The notes under the pieces were generated by a model. That model was given only the letters and a program-made list of their open reading frames with translations, did no database searches and had not been told where the DNA came from. The position numbers and the translations under genes are program-made. Below, one piece after another: positions 8,842-17,699 of a stretch of 37,133 nt of DNA (the stretch's first letter is position 1; every line of letters begins with the position of its first letter). The DNA is taken from NCBI GenBank assembly GCA_028561875.1, contig JAQQTI010000006.1, positions 1 to 37,133 on the forward strand, in the 5' to 3' direction. This DNA comes from Methanomassiliicoccaceae archaeon COG_1 (GTDB lineage Archaea > Thermoplasmatota > Thermoplasmata > Methanomassiliicoccales > Methanomethylophilaceae).

Positions 8842-8923
8842 TCGATCACCTAGCCCATCCTCCCGCGTGCACGGACTCCCTTCACGGTAGGATGCATCAT
8901 CCATATCGCGCTTCTCAGTATTT

Positions 8924-10408
8924 CTATTCCCCTGTGCCTCGGAGGACACAAGGCCCCTCCGCGGGCCTTCGCCGGCGGGCCTGGCTCATCCTTCTGCGAC
9001 ACATGATGAATCCAATCCCTGCGGAGCAGAAGGCCGCCAGCGCGGCGACCTCCGCCGCCGGGCGGCGGTCCGCGCCGCCCCCCGCGCCCCCGACGTGCAG
9101 CCTCACGGAGGAGCCGAACGCGCCCTCCCCCGTCTCCGGCATATCCCCCTCGAAGTAGACGTCGGTGAGCGACCCGCAGTGCAGCGTCGCCCATCCGCCG
9201 ACGTACTCCAGGGCGGGGGGGAACCTGAGCTCTTGCAGGGCGCCGCAGTCCTTGAACGCTTCCGCGCCCACGGCGGTGAGGGGTTCCCCGAAGCGCACGC
9301 TCTCCAACCTTTCGCACCCGGAGAACGACGACCTCCCGACCGTCGCAACGTCGGGCAGGGACACCTCCCTGAGGGAGCTGCAGTTGATGAAGCAGGAGTC
9401 GTTCACCGACGCGACGCTTCCGGCGAAATACACCGACGAGAGTGCGCGGCAGTATCCGAAGCACCTCTCCGGCAGGCAGGAGACGTTCGCGCCCACCTCG
9501 GCGGCCTCGGCCGACCCGCATACGTAGAACGCCCCCCCGTACAGCCTCCTGACGGTGTCCGGGACGCTTATCTCCCTGAGGGAGTGGCAGTCCCTGAACG
9601 CCTCGAACCCTATCGTCTCGGCGCCCGTCAGGTCCGCCGCGCCCAGGGCGCTGCACCCCCTGAACGCCTCGTCGCGCACGTCGAACCGGGTCCCAGGGAG
9701 GGAGACCCTCTCCAGCTCCCGGCAGCCGTAGAAGGAGCGAACCCCTACCGACCCCACGGACCCCCCCATCTCGAAGGTCCTCAGCTTGTTGCCCCCCTCC
9801 CTCTCCCGGAAGGCCTCGTCGCATATGCGGACGAAGGCGTGCCCCTCGCCGTCGTCCTCGGGGAGGGACACGTCCGTCCCGCCCGCGAGCCCGTGCACGT
9901 AGGCGCGGCCGTCCAGGACGAAGTAGGAGACGACGGCGGCCCCCGCCCGGCACGTCCTCGCTCCAGGACCCCTCCTCCCCATCCCGCCGCCGCCGAGAGG
10001 CGCAGCACCTCTATCCCCGGCGCCGGGGATGTACCGGTCCGGCCGGTCGCCGAGGTATATCGCCCTCTTCAGGTTCGGGCAGCTCTCGAAGGCGTCCTCG
10101 TTGACGGCCCTGACGGTCGGCGGAAACCACCGTTTCCGCGGCGCACCCTGAGGGAGACGACCTCGCGGAGCGGGTACCCTCGAGCGCGGACTGGACGAAG
10201 ACCGTCCCGGCCGGAGCGGAGCGACCTGAGCTCGCAGCGGTACGGGTCGCCGTCCGAGCCGCCGCCCATCTTCTGGTACTCGTAGTCCCCGTCCGGGAGT
10301 CGTAGACCTGGGTCGACCCCGCGGCGGAGCCGGGGCGGCCAGCACGGTCATGGCCAGCACGGTCATGGCCAGCACGGCGATCAGCATCCCGACTACGGGC
10401 CTCCTCAT
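8924..10408 (-). pseudogene. BspA-type leucine-rich-repeat surface protein, frameshifted near its 5' end
   Basis: From the ATG at 10408 a signal peptide is clear (MRRPVVGMLIAVLAMTVLAM). Between about 10330 and 10100 the coding signal jumps frames at least three times: DYEYQKMGGGSDGD is in one frame, TVFVQSALEG in a second, YPLREVVSLR in another, and AVNEDAFESCPNLKRAIYLG is back in the first. From ~10100 to 9150 the repeats are regular LRR_5/BspA units (VGVRSFYGCRELERVSLPG, VGAEAFKDCGALQELRFPP). A membrane segment (AALAAFCSAGIGFIMC) and Arg-rich tail close it. The stop is TAG (8924-8926), backed up by TGA two codons later. Either a decayed gene or sequencing errors. In the sequence as given, this frame is continuous with the gene upstream, giving a spurious 1198-codon ORF. 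Confidence 0.7.
10337..10380. repeat. 15-base tandem repeat in a signal-peptide coding region
   Basis: The unit GGCCAGCACGGTCAT occurs twice in full and a third time nearly complete. On the minus strand it encodes the repeated residues LAMTV in the hydrophobic core of the BspA-type protein's signal peptide. The unit is a multiple of three, so copy changes would keep frame and only alter signal length. Confidence 0.75.
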
Positions 10409-10563
10409 GGGACCCCTGCCGTGGAGGCGCTCCGCGAAGCCGTCGGAGTGGTGCCTCGGCGTAAGGTCCATCGGATCCCGATCCGGGGTGCCTCGGCGAT
10501 CGGCTCGGTGGCCTGGGCGGGTCTCGGCGACGCCCCTGCACTGTGTCGCCGGCGGCACGCCCA

Positions 10564-10581
10564 CGGCCGCCGACGCGGCCG
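10564..10581 (-). terminator. Possible GC hairpin between two surface-protein genes
   Basis: A seven-base perfect stem (10564-10570 with 10575-10581) and four-base loop lie about 20 bases past the TGA at 10600-10602. No T-rich tract follows, so termination is only a possibility. The rest of the 190-base spacer (10409-10599) shows no convincing gene. Confidence 0.3.
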
Positions 10582-10599
10582 GCTTGACCTTCGTGGCTC

Positions 10600-12520
10600 T
10601 CATGGTCGGTGATCGGTGCCCTCCCGGCTGAGGCCGGCACGTCCGACGCGGCGGAAACGGCTTCCCGCGGACGGCCCTCGCCCGCCCCGCTGCTGCCCGG
10701 CGGCCTCGTACAGCTCCCACGGGATCTCCGACGGGTCGGTGGCGATGTCGATGTACTCGCCCTCGGCGGCGGAGGTGCACGTAGGCGAAGCAGGAGTAGT
10801 CGTACATGTCCATGCTGTAGTGCCCCATGGTCAGGTCGTTGTACAGCCACCTCCCCACGCCGTCCACCACCTCCCAGTGGTACTGGTTGTAGTACGTCCA
10901 CAAGCCGGTGGCGGGGTGGAACGTGTCCCTCAGGCCGAGCAGGGAGAGGACCCACCCCTTGAAGTCGTCCCGGTCGCTGAACTCCAGATCCCGCCACCCC
11001 AGCGCGCTTATGGCGCCGTAGAAGGCCTCATGGGCGTCCGGGCCCTGGCCTGCCAGCCAGAAGCCCGCCCTCCTCCGCTGCTCGGTGAACACCTCCCTCA
11101 CGTACTCGTTAGCGTCGTAGTCCTCCCTGAACTGTACGAAGAAGAAGTACGTCGGGTCTATATCGAGGGACGGCTGCGCGTAAGCGATCCCGTCGGGGGA
11201 GGTCGTGCGCAGGCTCCTCTCGACCACGTAGACGATCCCCGGCATCTTGGAGAACCCCCCGCTGCCTCTGACCACCGTCCAGTCGGACTTGGACTCCTTC
11301 CAGATGACCCACGGCTCGTCCCTGGTGCCGGCCTCGCCGTTCACCGAGTCGATCAGGCCGTTGGACTTGAAGACCACGGCGTTGCCCAGCGCGTCGGAGA
11401 GGGTGGTCCTCAGGTCGGACCCCGTGCCGTAATGCCTGGTGTACCCTCCCGCGCCGTCGGAGAGGTACACTATGGAGGTGAACCTCCCGTCCCATCCCGG
11501 CCTCTTCTCTACGTCTACCCTGATGGCGGGGCGGGGGACCTCGTCGCCCACCGTGACGGCCCCGGGCTGCCCCTCCGACAGGGCGACCCTGTACCCGTCC
11601 TTCATGAAGGACAGCTGGAACTCCCCGCGGGGCAGATGTATCTCGAACCCCCCGCTGCCGTCCGTGACGCAGCTCATGTCCCCGAAGTACACTATGACGC
11701 CGGACTTCGGCCCGTCCGACACGAGGGCGCCGCTCACCGCGCGCCCCGCCTTCACCACCACGGAGATGTCCCGGTCGCATCTGACCGGGTAGTCCATGGA
11801 ATGCACGTCCGCCACCGGGTCCCCGTTGACCGTCACCGAGAGCTCCTCCAGGCCGTACCTCCAGCCGCGCGGGTCTATCCTGAGCCGCAGGTCGGAGCCG
11901 CACATGGCGGTGTCCCTGACCCTCCTGTCGCCGTCGGTTAGGGTGGCGACGAGCCCGGTGACCGATTCGACGTCGACGTTGTACACCTGGTAGAGGATCC
12001 AGTCGGAGCAGTGCTCCATGTTGATCCTCACCCACCCGCGCCCGTCCACGAGTACCTTCTGCGCCCCGTAGGGGACGAGGGCCCTGCTCCTAACCTCGGA
12101 GTAGATGAGGGTCTCCCCCGCGTGCTCCTCCCCGATGCGGTACTCCAGGACGGCCTTGCCGGGCAGCGTCCCGTCGTACGCGTAGTCCAGGAGGACCGCC
12201 GTTCCCCCGTACCCCCCGAGCCCCTCGATGCCGTCGATATCTGACCTGGGCCGCTCCTGTATACCCAGCCGGACGGGCTCCGTCACGGTCCTCTTCTTCT
12301 CCATGCCCTCGGCGTTGAACGTCCACGAGTACCTGTCGCAGTAGAACCTCTCGTTCCCGTTGAAATCCTCCGCGGAGACCTCCGCGCAGTCCCCTATGAA
12401 CAGTCCCCTCTGCCCGCCGTCGTCGCTCAGGACCACGAAGGCGGCGGCCCCCGCGACGACGGCGATCGCCACGGCGGCTACGGCGACGGCGATCCTCCTC
12501 CCGCTGTACTTCCCAGGCAT
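10600..12520 (-). CDS. Unknown N-terminally anchored extracellular protein, frameshifted near its C-terminus
   Basis: Starts at the ATG 12520 with a membrane anchor or signal (RRIAVAVAAVAIAVVAGAAA). Coding signal in the first frame runs through FAYVHL, then shifts at about 10765-10778 to a frame reading AAEGEYIDIATDPSEIPWEL and stopping at TGA 10600-10602; one base lost in the GC run between them would explain this. Residues ~260-320 resemble a carboxypeptidase-regulatory-like beta domain (GALVSDGPKSGVIVYFGD then ...GGFEIHLPRG). The C-terminal third, with DPTYFFFVQFREDYDANEYV and YYNQYHWEVVDG, is not recognised; the H-W-E and later D-x-A-T-D pattern is faintly like transglutaminase-fold proteins, but this is weak. 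Divergent from the gene at 12777. Confidence 0.6.
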
Positions 12521-12602
12521 TTAGTCCACACCCCGACCGGTACGATTCGCCAGCACCCGGGTTCGCCCACGGGGCCCGCGAACACCGGGAAGAGTAACCG
12601 CT

Positions 12603-12628
12603 CCGTCCGTCATAACCGTTTCGGACGG
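12603..12628. repeat. Inverted repeat in the divergent promoter region
   Basis: CCGTCCG (12603-12609) and CGGACGG (12622-12628) are perfect inverted arms separated by 12 bases. They lie in the 256-base spacer between two divergent surface-protein genes (starts at 12520 and 12777), a fitting place for an operator, but no regulator is known. The rest of the spacer holds no gene. Confidence 0.35.
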
Positions 12629-12705
12629 CCCCCGCTCGAGCCCCCGGGACGCCGCACCCGCGCCGGTCCGGCGCGGGCCGGCCGCCTGCCGCGCGCACCG
12701 ATACC

Positions 12706-12712
12706 TTTAATA
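12706..12712 (+). promoter_or_regulatory. TATA box for the InlB-type repeat gene
   Basis: TTTAATA stands out in a GC-rich stretch. A start about 25 bases on gives a ~40-base leader to the ATG at 12777, which has GGAGG about eight bases upstream as a ribosome-binding site. Confidence 0.6.
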
Positions 12713-12776
12713 CGCGATGGATGCATGTTCCAGCCGTCGGCGGGGAGGGGCATCGGGCGAGGACGGAGGGTTCGGA

Positions 12777-15605
12777 ATGGTCGACCACAGGACGGGAGCG
12801 GCGGTTGCGGCGGTGCTGTGCCTAGCGGTCGCCGTCGCGGCCCTGCTCCTCTGCTACGGCGCCGCGCCGGATTCCGCAGGGGACGGGGCGGAGAACGGGC
12901 CCTCAAGGGACGGGACGATAGGCCTTGTGGATGTCTATATGGAGGGTGGCGAGAACAAAATCACAGGCGGCAGCTACCCAAAATTCACCAGCGTCTGGTT
13001 CCCCAGGGACGGACTGGTAACGTGCAAGACGGACGAGAGCAAGTGGTACGGAAAGGGCTCTGATACGCCCATAGACGGAACCATCCCCGAGGATTACAGA
13101 TGGGTGTTCGTGCTCGAGACGAAGGACGGCTACGTCTTCAGCGACTCGGTGTCGGTCAACTATAAGAAAGATAGCTCTAAGTACGTGCAACTGGGCAAAC
13201 CCGTGCTCAGCGAGAACGGGCGCCGCTGCACCTGCGTGTACGAGAACTACGAGACGTACGGCCCGGCCGAACACGCGGTCACGTTCCTCGTAAGAACCGA
13301 CGGCAGGGTCTCGGAAGCGGGCGGGAGTGCCGTGGCAGACCCCCAGTTCGCGAAGAGGGGGGAGAGCGTGCACCTGACCGCGGCGCCGAATCCCGGATAC
13401 GTGTTCGACGGCTGGGGCAAATCCCCGGCGGTGGACGCGGACGGCCGCTTCACCATGCCGGACGAATGGACTCGCGTCGTGGCGAACTTCAAAACCGCGA
13501 GCGCCGGGCCGCAACATACCGTTACCGTCTGGGCCCAAGGATACCACGGAACGGTTTCGGCCACTCCGAGAGAGGCGGCCGCCGGCACGGAGATAAGGTT
13601 GGCCGTTGAGGCGCACACGGGGTTCGAGTTCGACGGCTGGGAGACGGTTCCGGACCTCGCTATATCGGATGGCAAGTTCACGATGCCGGACGAGGACGTC
13701 ACGGTGACGGCGAAGTTCAGGGCCTCGGAGCAGCCGGCGGAAAAGCACCGCGTCACCGTGAACGTGGACGGGGGCCACGGGACGGTTACCGCGAGCCCGG
13801 ATTCCGCGACCAAGAACACCCTGGTCCGCCTGATACCCGCAATCGAAGAGGGGTTCGGCGTGTTCTTGGTCGCCGAGCCGGGAAGCGTCACGATATCCGG
13901 CAATCAGTTCATCATGCCGGACTGCGACGTGACAATAACTGCGGTCATCCTCGAAGAGCACCGCGTCACCGTGAACGTGGACGGGGGCCACGGCACCGCG
14001 GAGGCTACGCCGGTTACGGCCATAAGCGGCACGGAGATCACGCTGACGCAGAAGGCGGATAAAGGATACGTGCTGGAAGGGTGGAGCGCATTCCCCGATG
14101 TCGTGAGAATCGAAGGCGGCAAGTTCACGATGCCGGACGAGGACATCACGGTGACGGCGAAGTTCAAAGAACAGGTGGCCCCGCCCACGGGGACCTACAG
14201 GATGGTGGTCGTCGGCGCGGGCGGAGGGCTAATCCTCCTGGGGGAGTTCCCCGCATCGTCCCCCGTGCCCGAGCCGGAGCCGGTCCAGGACGGCAGGTAC
14301 CGCTCCGATGGGTGGTACACGGACAGGGCGTGCACCGACCCCGCGGTCTTCGGAGGGACCCCCACCGGGCACATCAGGCTGTACACCAAATGGAGGGAGG
14401 TCGAGACGCACAAGGTCACGTTCGACACCCAGGGGCACGGGTCTGCCGCTTCCCAGTGGGTGCCCGACGGCGGCAAGGCCGCGGAGCCCCCGCCGCCGAC
14501 CGCCCCGGGGTGGGCGTTCGGGGGGTGGTACACGGACAGGGCGTGCACCCTGCCCATGGACTTCGGCAGGGCGGTCACCGCCGATACGACCGTCTACGCC
14601 AAATGGACCATGAACGAGGGGACGCGGTTCACCGTGTCGTTCGACACCCAGGGGCACGGGTCGGTCCCGGCGCAGACCGTGTACGAAGGGGGTACCGCCA
14701 GTAGGCCGGCCGATCCGACCGCCCCGGGGTGGGCGTTCGGGGGGTGGTACACGGACAGGGCGTGCACGGCGGGCAATAAGTACGACTTCGGGAGTGCGGT
14801 CGTCGGCAACCTCACCCTGTACGCGAAATGGGCCGGGACTTCCACGTACGAGGTCGTCTTCGTCGCCAACGGCCACGGCGTCGCCCTGGCGCAGTCCGTG
14901 AAGGCGGGGAGAGAGGCGGAGGAGCCCCGCCGCCGACCGAGGAGGGGTGGGCGTTCGGGGTGGTACACGGACGAGGCTTGCACCCTGCCCATGGACTTCG
15001 AGAAGCCCGTGACGAAGAACACGGCGCTCTACGCCAGATGGACGCAGGTCTTCAAGGTCACGTTCGTTTCCACCGGCCACGGCGTCGCCCCTCCGGCGCA
15101 GTCCGTGAAGGCGGGGACAGGGCGGAGGAGCCGCCGGCGCCGACCGACGATGGGTGGGTGTTCGGGGTGGTACACGGACAGCGCGCTCACCTCCAGGATG
15201 GACTTCGGCAGGGCGGTCACCGGGAACGTCACCGCCACGCCAAGGGACGGCGGCGGACGCCGAGACGCACACGGTGTCCTTCGTGTCAGACCACGGGCCC
15301 GGCGTGGCGACGCAGAAGGTCGCCCCGGGCAGAGCGAAGGAGCCGCCGGCGCCGACCCCCCGGGTGGGCGTTCGGGGTGGTACACGGACAGGGCGTGCAC
15401 GGCGGGCAATAAGTACGACTTCGGGAGTGCGGTCGTCGGCAACCTCACCCTGTACGCGAAATGGGCGGCCGCCTCGCAGGGTTTCGCGCCCGAGGGGGAC
15501 AGGGATGCCATGGGCCTCGCGATCGCCGCCGTGGTGCCCGCCCTGGCCGCGATGGCGGGGGCGGTGTTCTTCCGCAGTGCCCGCATGCCTCGGAATTACC
15601 CCTGA
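12777..15605 (+). CDS. Cell-surface protein with InlB-type repeats, N- and C-terminal membrane segments
   Basis: 942 aa; the ATG at 12777 is chosen for its ribosome-binding site (GGAGG) and because it begins the signal peptide (AAVAAVLCLAVAVAALLL). Four divergent InlB B-repeats span ~170-465, each ending 'G-K-F-T-M-P-D-E-D-V-T-V-T-A-K-F'. About six Listeria-Bacteroides repeats follow (~475-905), with signatures such as GWAFGGWYTDRACTLPMDFG and LYAKW. A C-terminal helix (LAIAAVVPALAAMAGAVFF) would anchor it. Proteins of this type are commonly adhesins or host-contact proteins. In repeats four to six (about 14900-15390) the PPPT...GWAFG segment is out of frame while WYTD is back in frame, pointing to paired indels; the total reading frame survives. 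The first ~150 residues are not recognised. Confidence 0.85.
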   Translation: MVDHRTGAAVAAVLCLAVAVAALLLCYGAAPDSAGDGAENGPSRDGTIGLVDVYMEGGENKITGGSYPKFTSVWFPRDGLVTCKTDESKWYGKGSDTPIDGTIPEDYRWVFVLETKDGYVFSDSVSVNYKKDSSKYVQLGKPVLSENGRRCTCVYENYETYGPAEHAVTFLVRTDGRVSEAGGSAVADPQFAKRGESVHLTAAPNPGYVFDGWGKSPAVDADGRFTMPDEWTRVVANFKTASAGPQHTVTVWAQGYHGTVSATPREAAAGTEIRLAVEAHTGFEFDGWETVPDLAISDGKFTMPDEDVTVTAKFRASEQPAEKHRVTVNVDGGHGTVTASPDSATKNTLVRLIPAIEEGFGVFLVAEPGSVTISGNQFIMPDCDVTITAVILEEHRVTVNVDGGHGTAEATPVTAISGTEITLTQKADKGYVLEGWSAFPDVVRIEGGKFTMPDEDITVTAKFKEQVAPPTGTYRMVVVGAGGGLILLGEFPASSPVPEPEPVQDGRYRSDGWYTDRACTDPAVFGGTPTGHIRLYTKWREVETHKVTFDTQGHGSAASQWVPDGGKAAEPPPPTAPGWAFGGWYTDRACTLPMDFGRAVTADTTVYAKWTMNEGTRFTVSFDTQGHGSVPAQTVYEGGTASRPADPTAPGWAFGGWYTDRACTAGNKYDFGSAVVGNLTLYAKWAGTSTYEVVFVANGHGVALAQSVKAGREAEEPRRRPRRGGRSGWYTDEACTLPMDFEKPVTKNTALYARWTQVFKVTFVSTGHGVAPPAQSVKAGTGRRSRRRRPTMGGCSGWYTDSALTSRMDFGRAVTGNVTATPRDGGGRRDAHGVLRVRPRARRGDAEGRPGQSEGAAGADPPGGRSGWYTDRACTAGNKYDFGSAVVGNLTLYAKWAAASQGFAPEGDRDAMGLAIAAVVPALAAMAGAVFFRSARMPRNYP
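14741..14833 (+). repeat. 93-base exact direct repeat, copy 1
   Basis: Identical to 15374-15466. It covers the WYTDRACTAGNKYDFG...LTLYAKW half of a Listeria-Bacteroides repeat. Exact identity over 93 bases, beside clearly diverged sister repeats, indicates recent duplication or gene conversion, or an assembly artefact. Confidence 0.9.
15374..15466 (+). repeat. 93-base exact direct repeat, copy 2
   Basis: Matches 14741-14833 base for base. The sequence just upstream differs: this copy follows TTC with four G, copy 1 follows TTC with six G, so the two sit in different local frame contexts. Confidence 0.9.
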
Positions 15606-15635
15606 GGCCCTGTCGGGTGCCCGGGTAAGACCGTG

Positions 15636-15672
15636 CGGCAACCGATCGGCCCCCGAGGGGACGACGTTGCCG
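15636..15672 (+). terminator. Possible hairpin between two surface-protein genes
   Basis: CGGCAAC (15636-15642) and GTTGCCG (15666-15672) are perfect arms around a loop that itself contains a CCCC/GGGG pair. It lies 30 bases after the stop at 15605 and before the TATA box at 15698. No strong T tract follows, so terminator function is a guess. Confidence 0.35.
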
Positions 15673-15697
15673 GAAATGGGATCCGTAAAGTACATCG

Positions 15698-15703
15698 TTT
15701 TAT
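15698..15703 (+). promoter_or_regulatory. TATA box for the BspA-type gene
   Basis: TTTATA within CGTTTTATAG, 34-39 bases before the ATG at 15737. A start at ~15725 would leave a leader of about ten bases and no Shine-Dalgarno, usual for archaeal near-leaderless genes. Confidence 0.6.
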
Positions 15704-15736
15704 AGATGCAGACCGTTCGTTTGCCGAGAGATTCCC

Positions 15737-17002
15737 ATGGCCGGGTGCTACTTCTACCAACATCCCCCGTCGTCACGGGTGACGGTCGCCGCAGGTGCCA
15801 CCGCCCTCATCCTGGCGGCCCTCATCGTCCTCCCCGCCTCCGACGTGTCGGAGGCGGCCGGCCCCGTGCAGGACGGGATCGAGTACTCCGTGGACTCGTC
15901 GGGGAAGTACGCCCTGGTCAAGGGATGGACATCCGAAATCCCGAGGGATGTGAAGATACCGGCGTCGGTGAAGGTCGGGGGCAGGGAGTACGAGGTCAGG
16001 AAGATAGCCGACTGGGCGTTCGACGGGTGCGCCGATATCGCCTCGGTCGCCATCCCCGCCACGGTGAGTTCCGTAGGGCCGAACGCGTTCAGTGGGTGCG
16101 CATCGCTCACGGGCATCTCCGTGGACCGGGGGAACGGGTCGTACCGCTCGGAGGACGGCGTCCTGTACGGCGGAAACACGCTTTGGAGGTGCCCCGAGGG
16201 CAGGGCGGGCGAGTTCCACGTGGGCGCGGGGGTGGACAACATATCCGACACGGCGTTCAACGGCTGCTCAGGCATCACGGGCATATCGGTCGATGAGGAC
16301 AGCGCAGCGTTCCGCTCCGTCGACGGGATTGTGTACCTCAGGGACCTGACGAGGCTGCTGCGCTGCCCCGAGGGGAAGACGGGCAACGTTTCCGTGGCCG
16401 CAGAGACGGAGAGCATAAACAACACGGCGTTCCGCGGTTGCAGGAGCGTCGTGTCCGTCGTCATACCCGGCAACGCCGTTGTGCACAGCAGGTCGTTCGA
16501 GGGATGCTCGTCCCTGTCGGCGGTGTTCATATCCCGCGGCGTCTCGAGCGGGGTGACGTACGTGGACAAGGACGCGTTCGCGGGATGCGACGGCATCAGG
16601 GTGCTCTCCAACAATTCCGCCAGCGCCCTGGGCTTCGGGCCCGGCTTCTACGTCGGGAACGGGACGTCGAGCCTCGCCGAGGCGGATCCGGCGAGGGTGC
16701 ACAGGATATCCTTCGTCGCCGACGGCGAGTCCGTCGGGGAGTACCTGTTCTGCGAGAACGAGGAATTCCACACGCCGGCGGTGCCGTACAGGAAGGGGTG
16801 CGACGGCTCCTGGGAGGAATTCGCCCTGGGGGGGTCCGACCTGACGGTGAGCGCCTTGTACCGCGAGGTCCCCGGGGAATCGGACGGGGCGGTGAACTAC
16901 GCCGTCGTAGCGGCCGCCGCTCTGACCGCCGTCGTAGCGGCCGCCGCACTCTGGCTCCGCAGGAGGCGGGGCGGGTACGGCGGCGCACGCGAGTGGGACT
17001 GA
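15737..17002 (+). CDS. BspA-type leucine-rich-repeat surface protein, membrane anchored
   Basis: 421 aa. Signal peptide at ~15-40 (RVTVAAGATALILAALIVLP). Residues ~45-300 carry LRR_5 (BspA/TpLRR) repeats: IADWAFDGCADIASVAIPA, VGPNAFSGCASLTGISVD, ISDTAFNGCSGITGISVDE and INNTAFRGCRSVVSVVIPG. A short unknown beta region (~325-385) follows, then a membrane helix (YAVVAAAALTAVVAAAALWL) and an Arg-rich tail. The family mediates adhesion and protein binding in gut bacteria and protists and is frequent in host-associated Methanomassiliicoccales. The gene reads without frame problems, unlike its relative at 8924-10408. It has its own TATA box and is followed by a strong hairpin region. Confidence 0.88.
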   Translation: MAGCYFYQHPPSSRVTVAAGATALILAALIVLPASDVSEAAGPVQDGIEYSVDSSGKYALVKGWTSEIPRDVKIPASVKVGGREYEVRKIADWAFDGCADIASVAIPATVSSVGPNAFSGCASLTGISVDRGNGSYRSEDGVLYGGNTLWRCPEGRAGEFHVGAGVDNISDTAFNGCSGITGISVDEDSAAFRSVDGIVYLRDLTRLLRCPEGKTGNVSVAAETESINNTAFRGCRSVVSVVIPGNAVVHSRSFEGCSSLSAVFISRGVSSGVTYVDKDAFAGCDGIRVLSNNSASALGFGPGFYVGNGTSSLAEADPARVHRISFVADGESVGEYLFCENEEFHTPAVPYRKGCDGSWEEFALGGSDLTVSALYREVPGESDGAVNYAVVAAAALTAVVAAAALWLRRRRGGYGGAREWD

Positions 17003-17047
17003 CCCATCTCCGACGTCGATGCCGATCGTCTGGGGACAAAAAGGCTG

Positions 17048-17292
17048 ATGGAGGGGGTGAGGCCGAACCACGTCCTCACGGCGGCGCTCGCGGGCAGTGC
17101 CGACGACAGCGGGATAAGAGGAGGGCCGCGAAGAAGGAGGGGTTCGATGACGAGTGCTGTCGCGATCTTATCGCCAGGTACGTCGGGGGATGCGGGGCCG
17201 GCGACCAAGAAGGGCATTTCGCCATCGTCTACCGCTCCGCCCCGAACGACGTCGTCCCCGGACGCGGCGCCCCGCGTCCGGGGACGACGTAA
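17048..17292 (+). pseudogene. Possible small frameshifted gene, not recognised
   Basis: An ATG at 17048 opens MEGVRPNHVLTAALAGSADD in one frame; after a one-base shift near 17115-17125 a second frame reads KRRAAKKEGFDDECC, then RDLIARYVGGCGAGDQ and IVYRSAPNDVV to a TAA at 17290-17292. Codon third positions are mostly G or C in both parts, as in real genes here. The last ~14 codons run through a perfect hairpin, which is unusual for coding sequence, so the true gene may end earlier or the whole may be chance. No family recognised. It occupies most of the 376-base spacer between the BspA-type gene and the RNase P gene. Confidence 0.3.
17249..17290. terminator. 19-base perfect inverted repeat hairpin
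   Basis: Arms 17249-17267 and 17272-17290 pair perfectly around a four-base loop (CGCC). It is the strongest hairpin noticed in the window and stands between the BspA-type gene and the TATA box of the RNA operon. It lacks a clear T run on either side; it may terminate, stabilise a transcript end, or be a small transposable relic. Confidence 0.6.
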
Positions 17293-17345
17293 GGGCGCGC
17301 CAGGCTCTCGGAACGGTTCGCGATTCGATCCGTGGGCATCGAACC

Positions 17346-17353
17346 TTTTTATA
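17346..17353 (+). promoter_or_regulatory. TATA box for the RNase P/CRM/serS operon
   Basis: TTTTTATA, centred about 29 bases before the ATG at 17379. This spacing places the transcription start at or beside the start codon, i.e. a leaderless message. Confidence 0.7.
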
Positions 17354-17378
17354 CGAGCCTCCCCGTTGGCCCTATCGT

Positions 17379-17699
17379 ATGACGGCCAAGCACGTCCCGC
17401 GGAACCGCATCAGAAGCATCGGGAGGGAGCGCTCCGAAACTCTCGCCCGCCTTTCGGTAGAGGCCGCCAGGGACGAGAACGGCGAACGTGCCAGGAGGTA
17501 CGTCGAGCTCTCCCGGGCGGTCTGCGCCAAGGCAAGGGTGAGGATGCCCGGGGGATTCCGGTACTGCAGGAGGTGCAACACGCCGCTGGTCCCGGGAGTC
17601 AACTGCACGGTCAGGCTGAGGGGCGGCAGGATCGTCTCCGCCTGCCCGCACTGCGGGGCCGTCAGGCGCGAGCCTTACAGGACGGGCGAGAGGGAATGA
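17379..17699 (+). CDS. rnp4: RNase P protein component 4 (Rpr2/Rpp21 family)
   Basis: 106 aa. Archaeal RNase P protein Rpp21/Rpr2, which assists the catalytic RNA in trimming the 5' leader of pre-tRNA. An N-terminal helical, basic half (R-N-R-I-x-x-I-G-x-E-R, then LARLSVEAAR and RARRYVELSRAVCAKARVRM) is followed by the zinc ribbon: C63-x2-C66 (YCRRCNTPLVPGVNC) and C89-x2-C92 (SACPHCG). The ATG at 17379 is set by the TATA box at leaderless distance. The stop overlaps the next start as ATGA (17696-17699), so it is coupled with the CRM-domain gene and seryl-tRNA synthetase, a tRNA/RNA-processing operon. Confidence 0.92.
   Translation: MTAKHVPRNRIRSIGRERSETLARLSVEAARDENGERARRYVELSRAVCAKARVRMPGGFRYCRRCNTPLVPGVNCTVRLRGGRIVSACPHCGAVRREPYRTGERE

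Noticed and set aside
8850-8900. Similarity of a ~45-base stretch to minus-strand 12670-12720 (both contain ATGCATCC and a GTGC-CGCGGGAGG-like part)
   Set aside because: Match is patchy and short in GC-rich DNA, and the two sites differ in orientation to their genes; likely chance.
14229-15776. 515-codon open frame antisense to the InlB-type repeats
   Set aside because: Repeated RPVRVPP blocks are the mirror of the sense WYTDRAC repeats.
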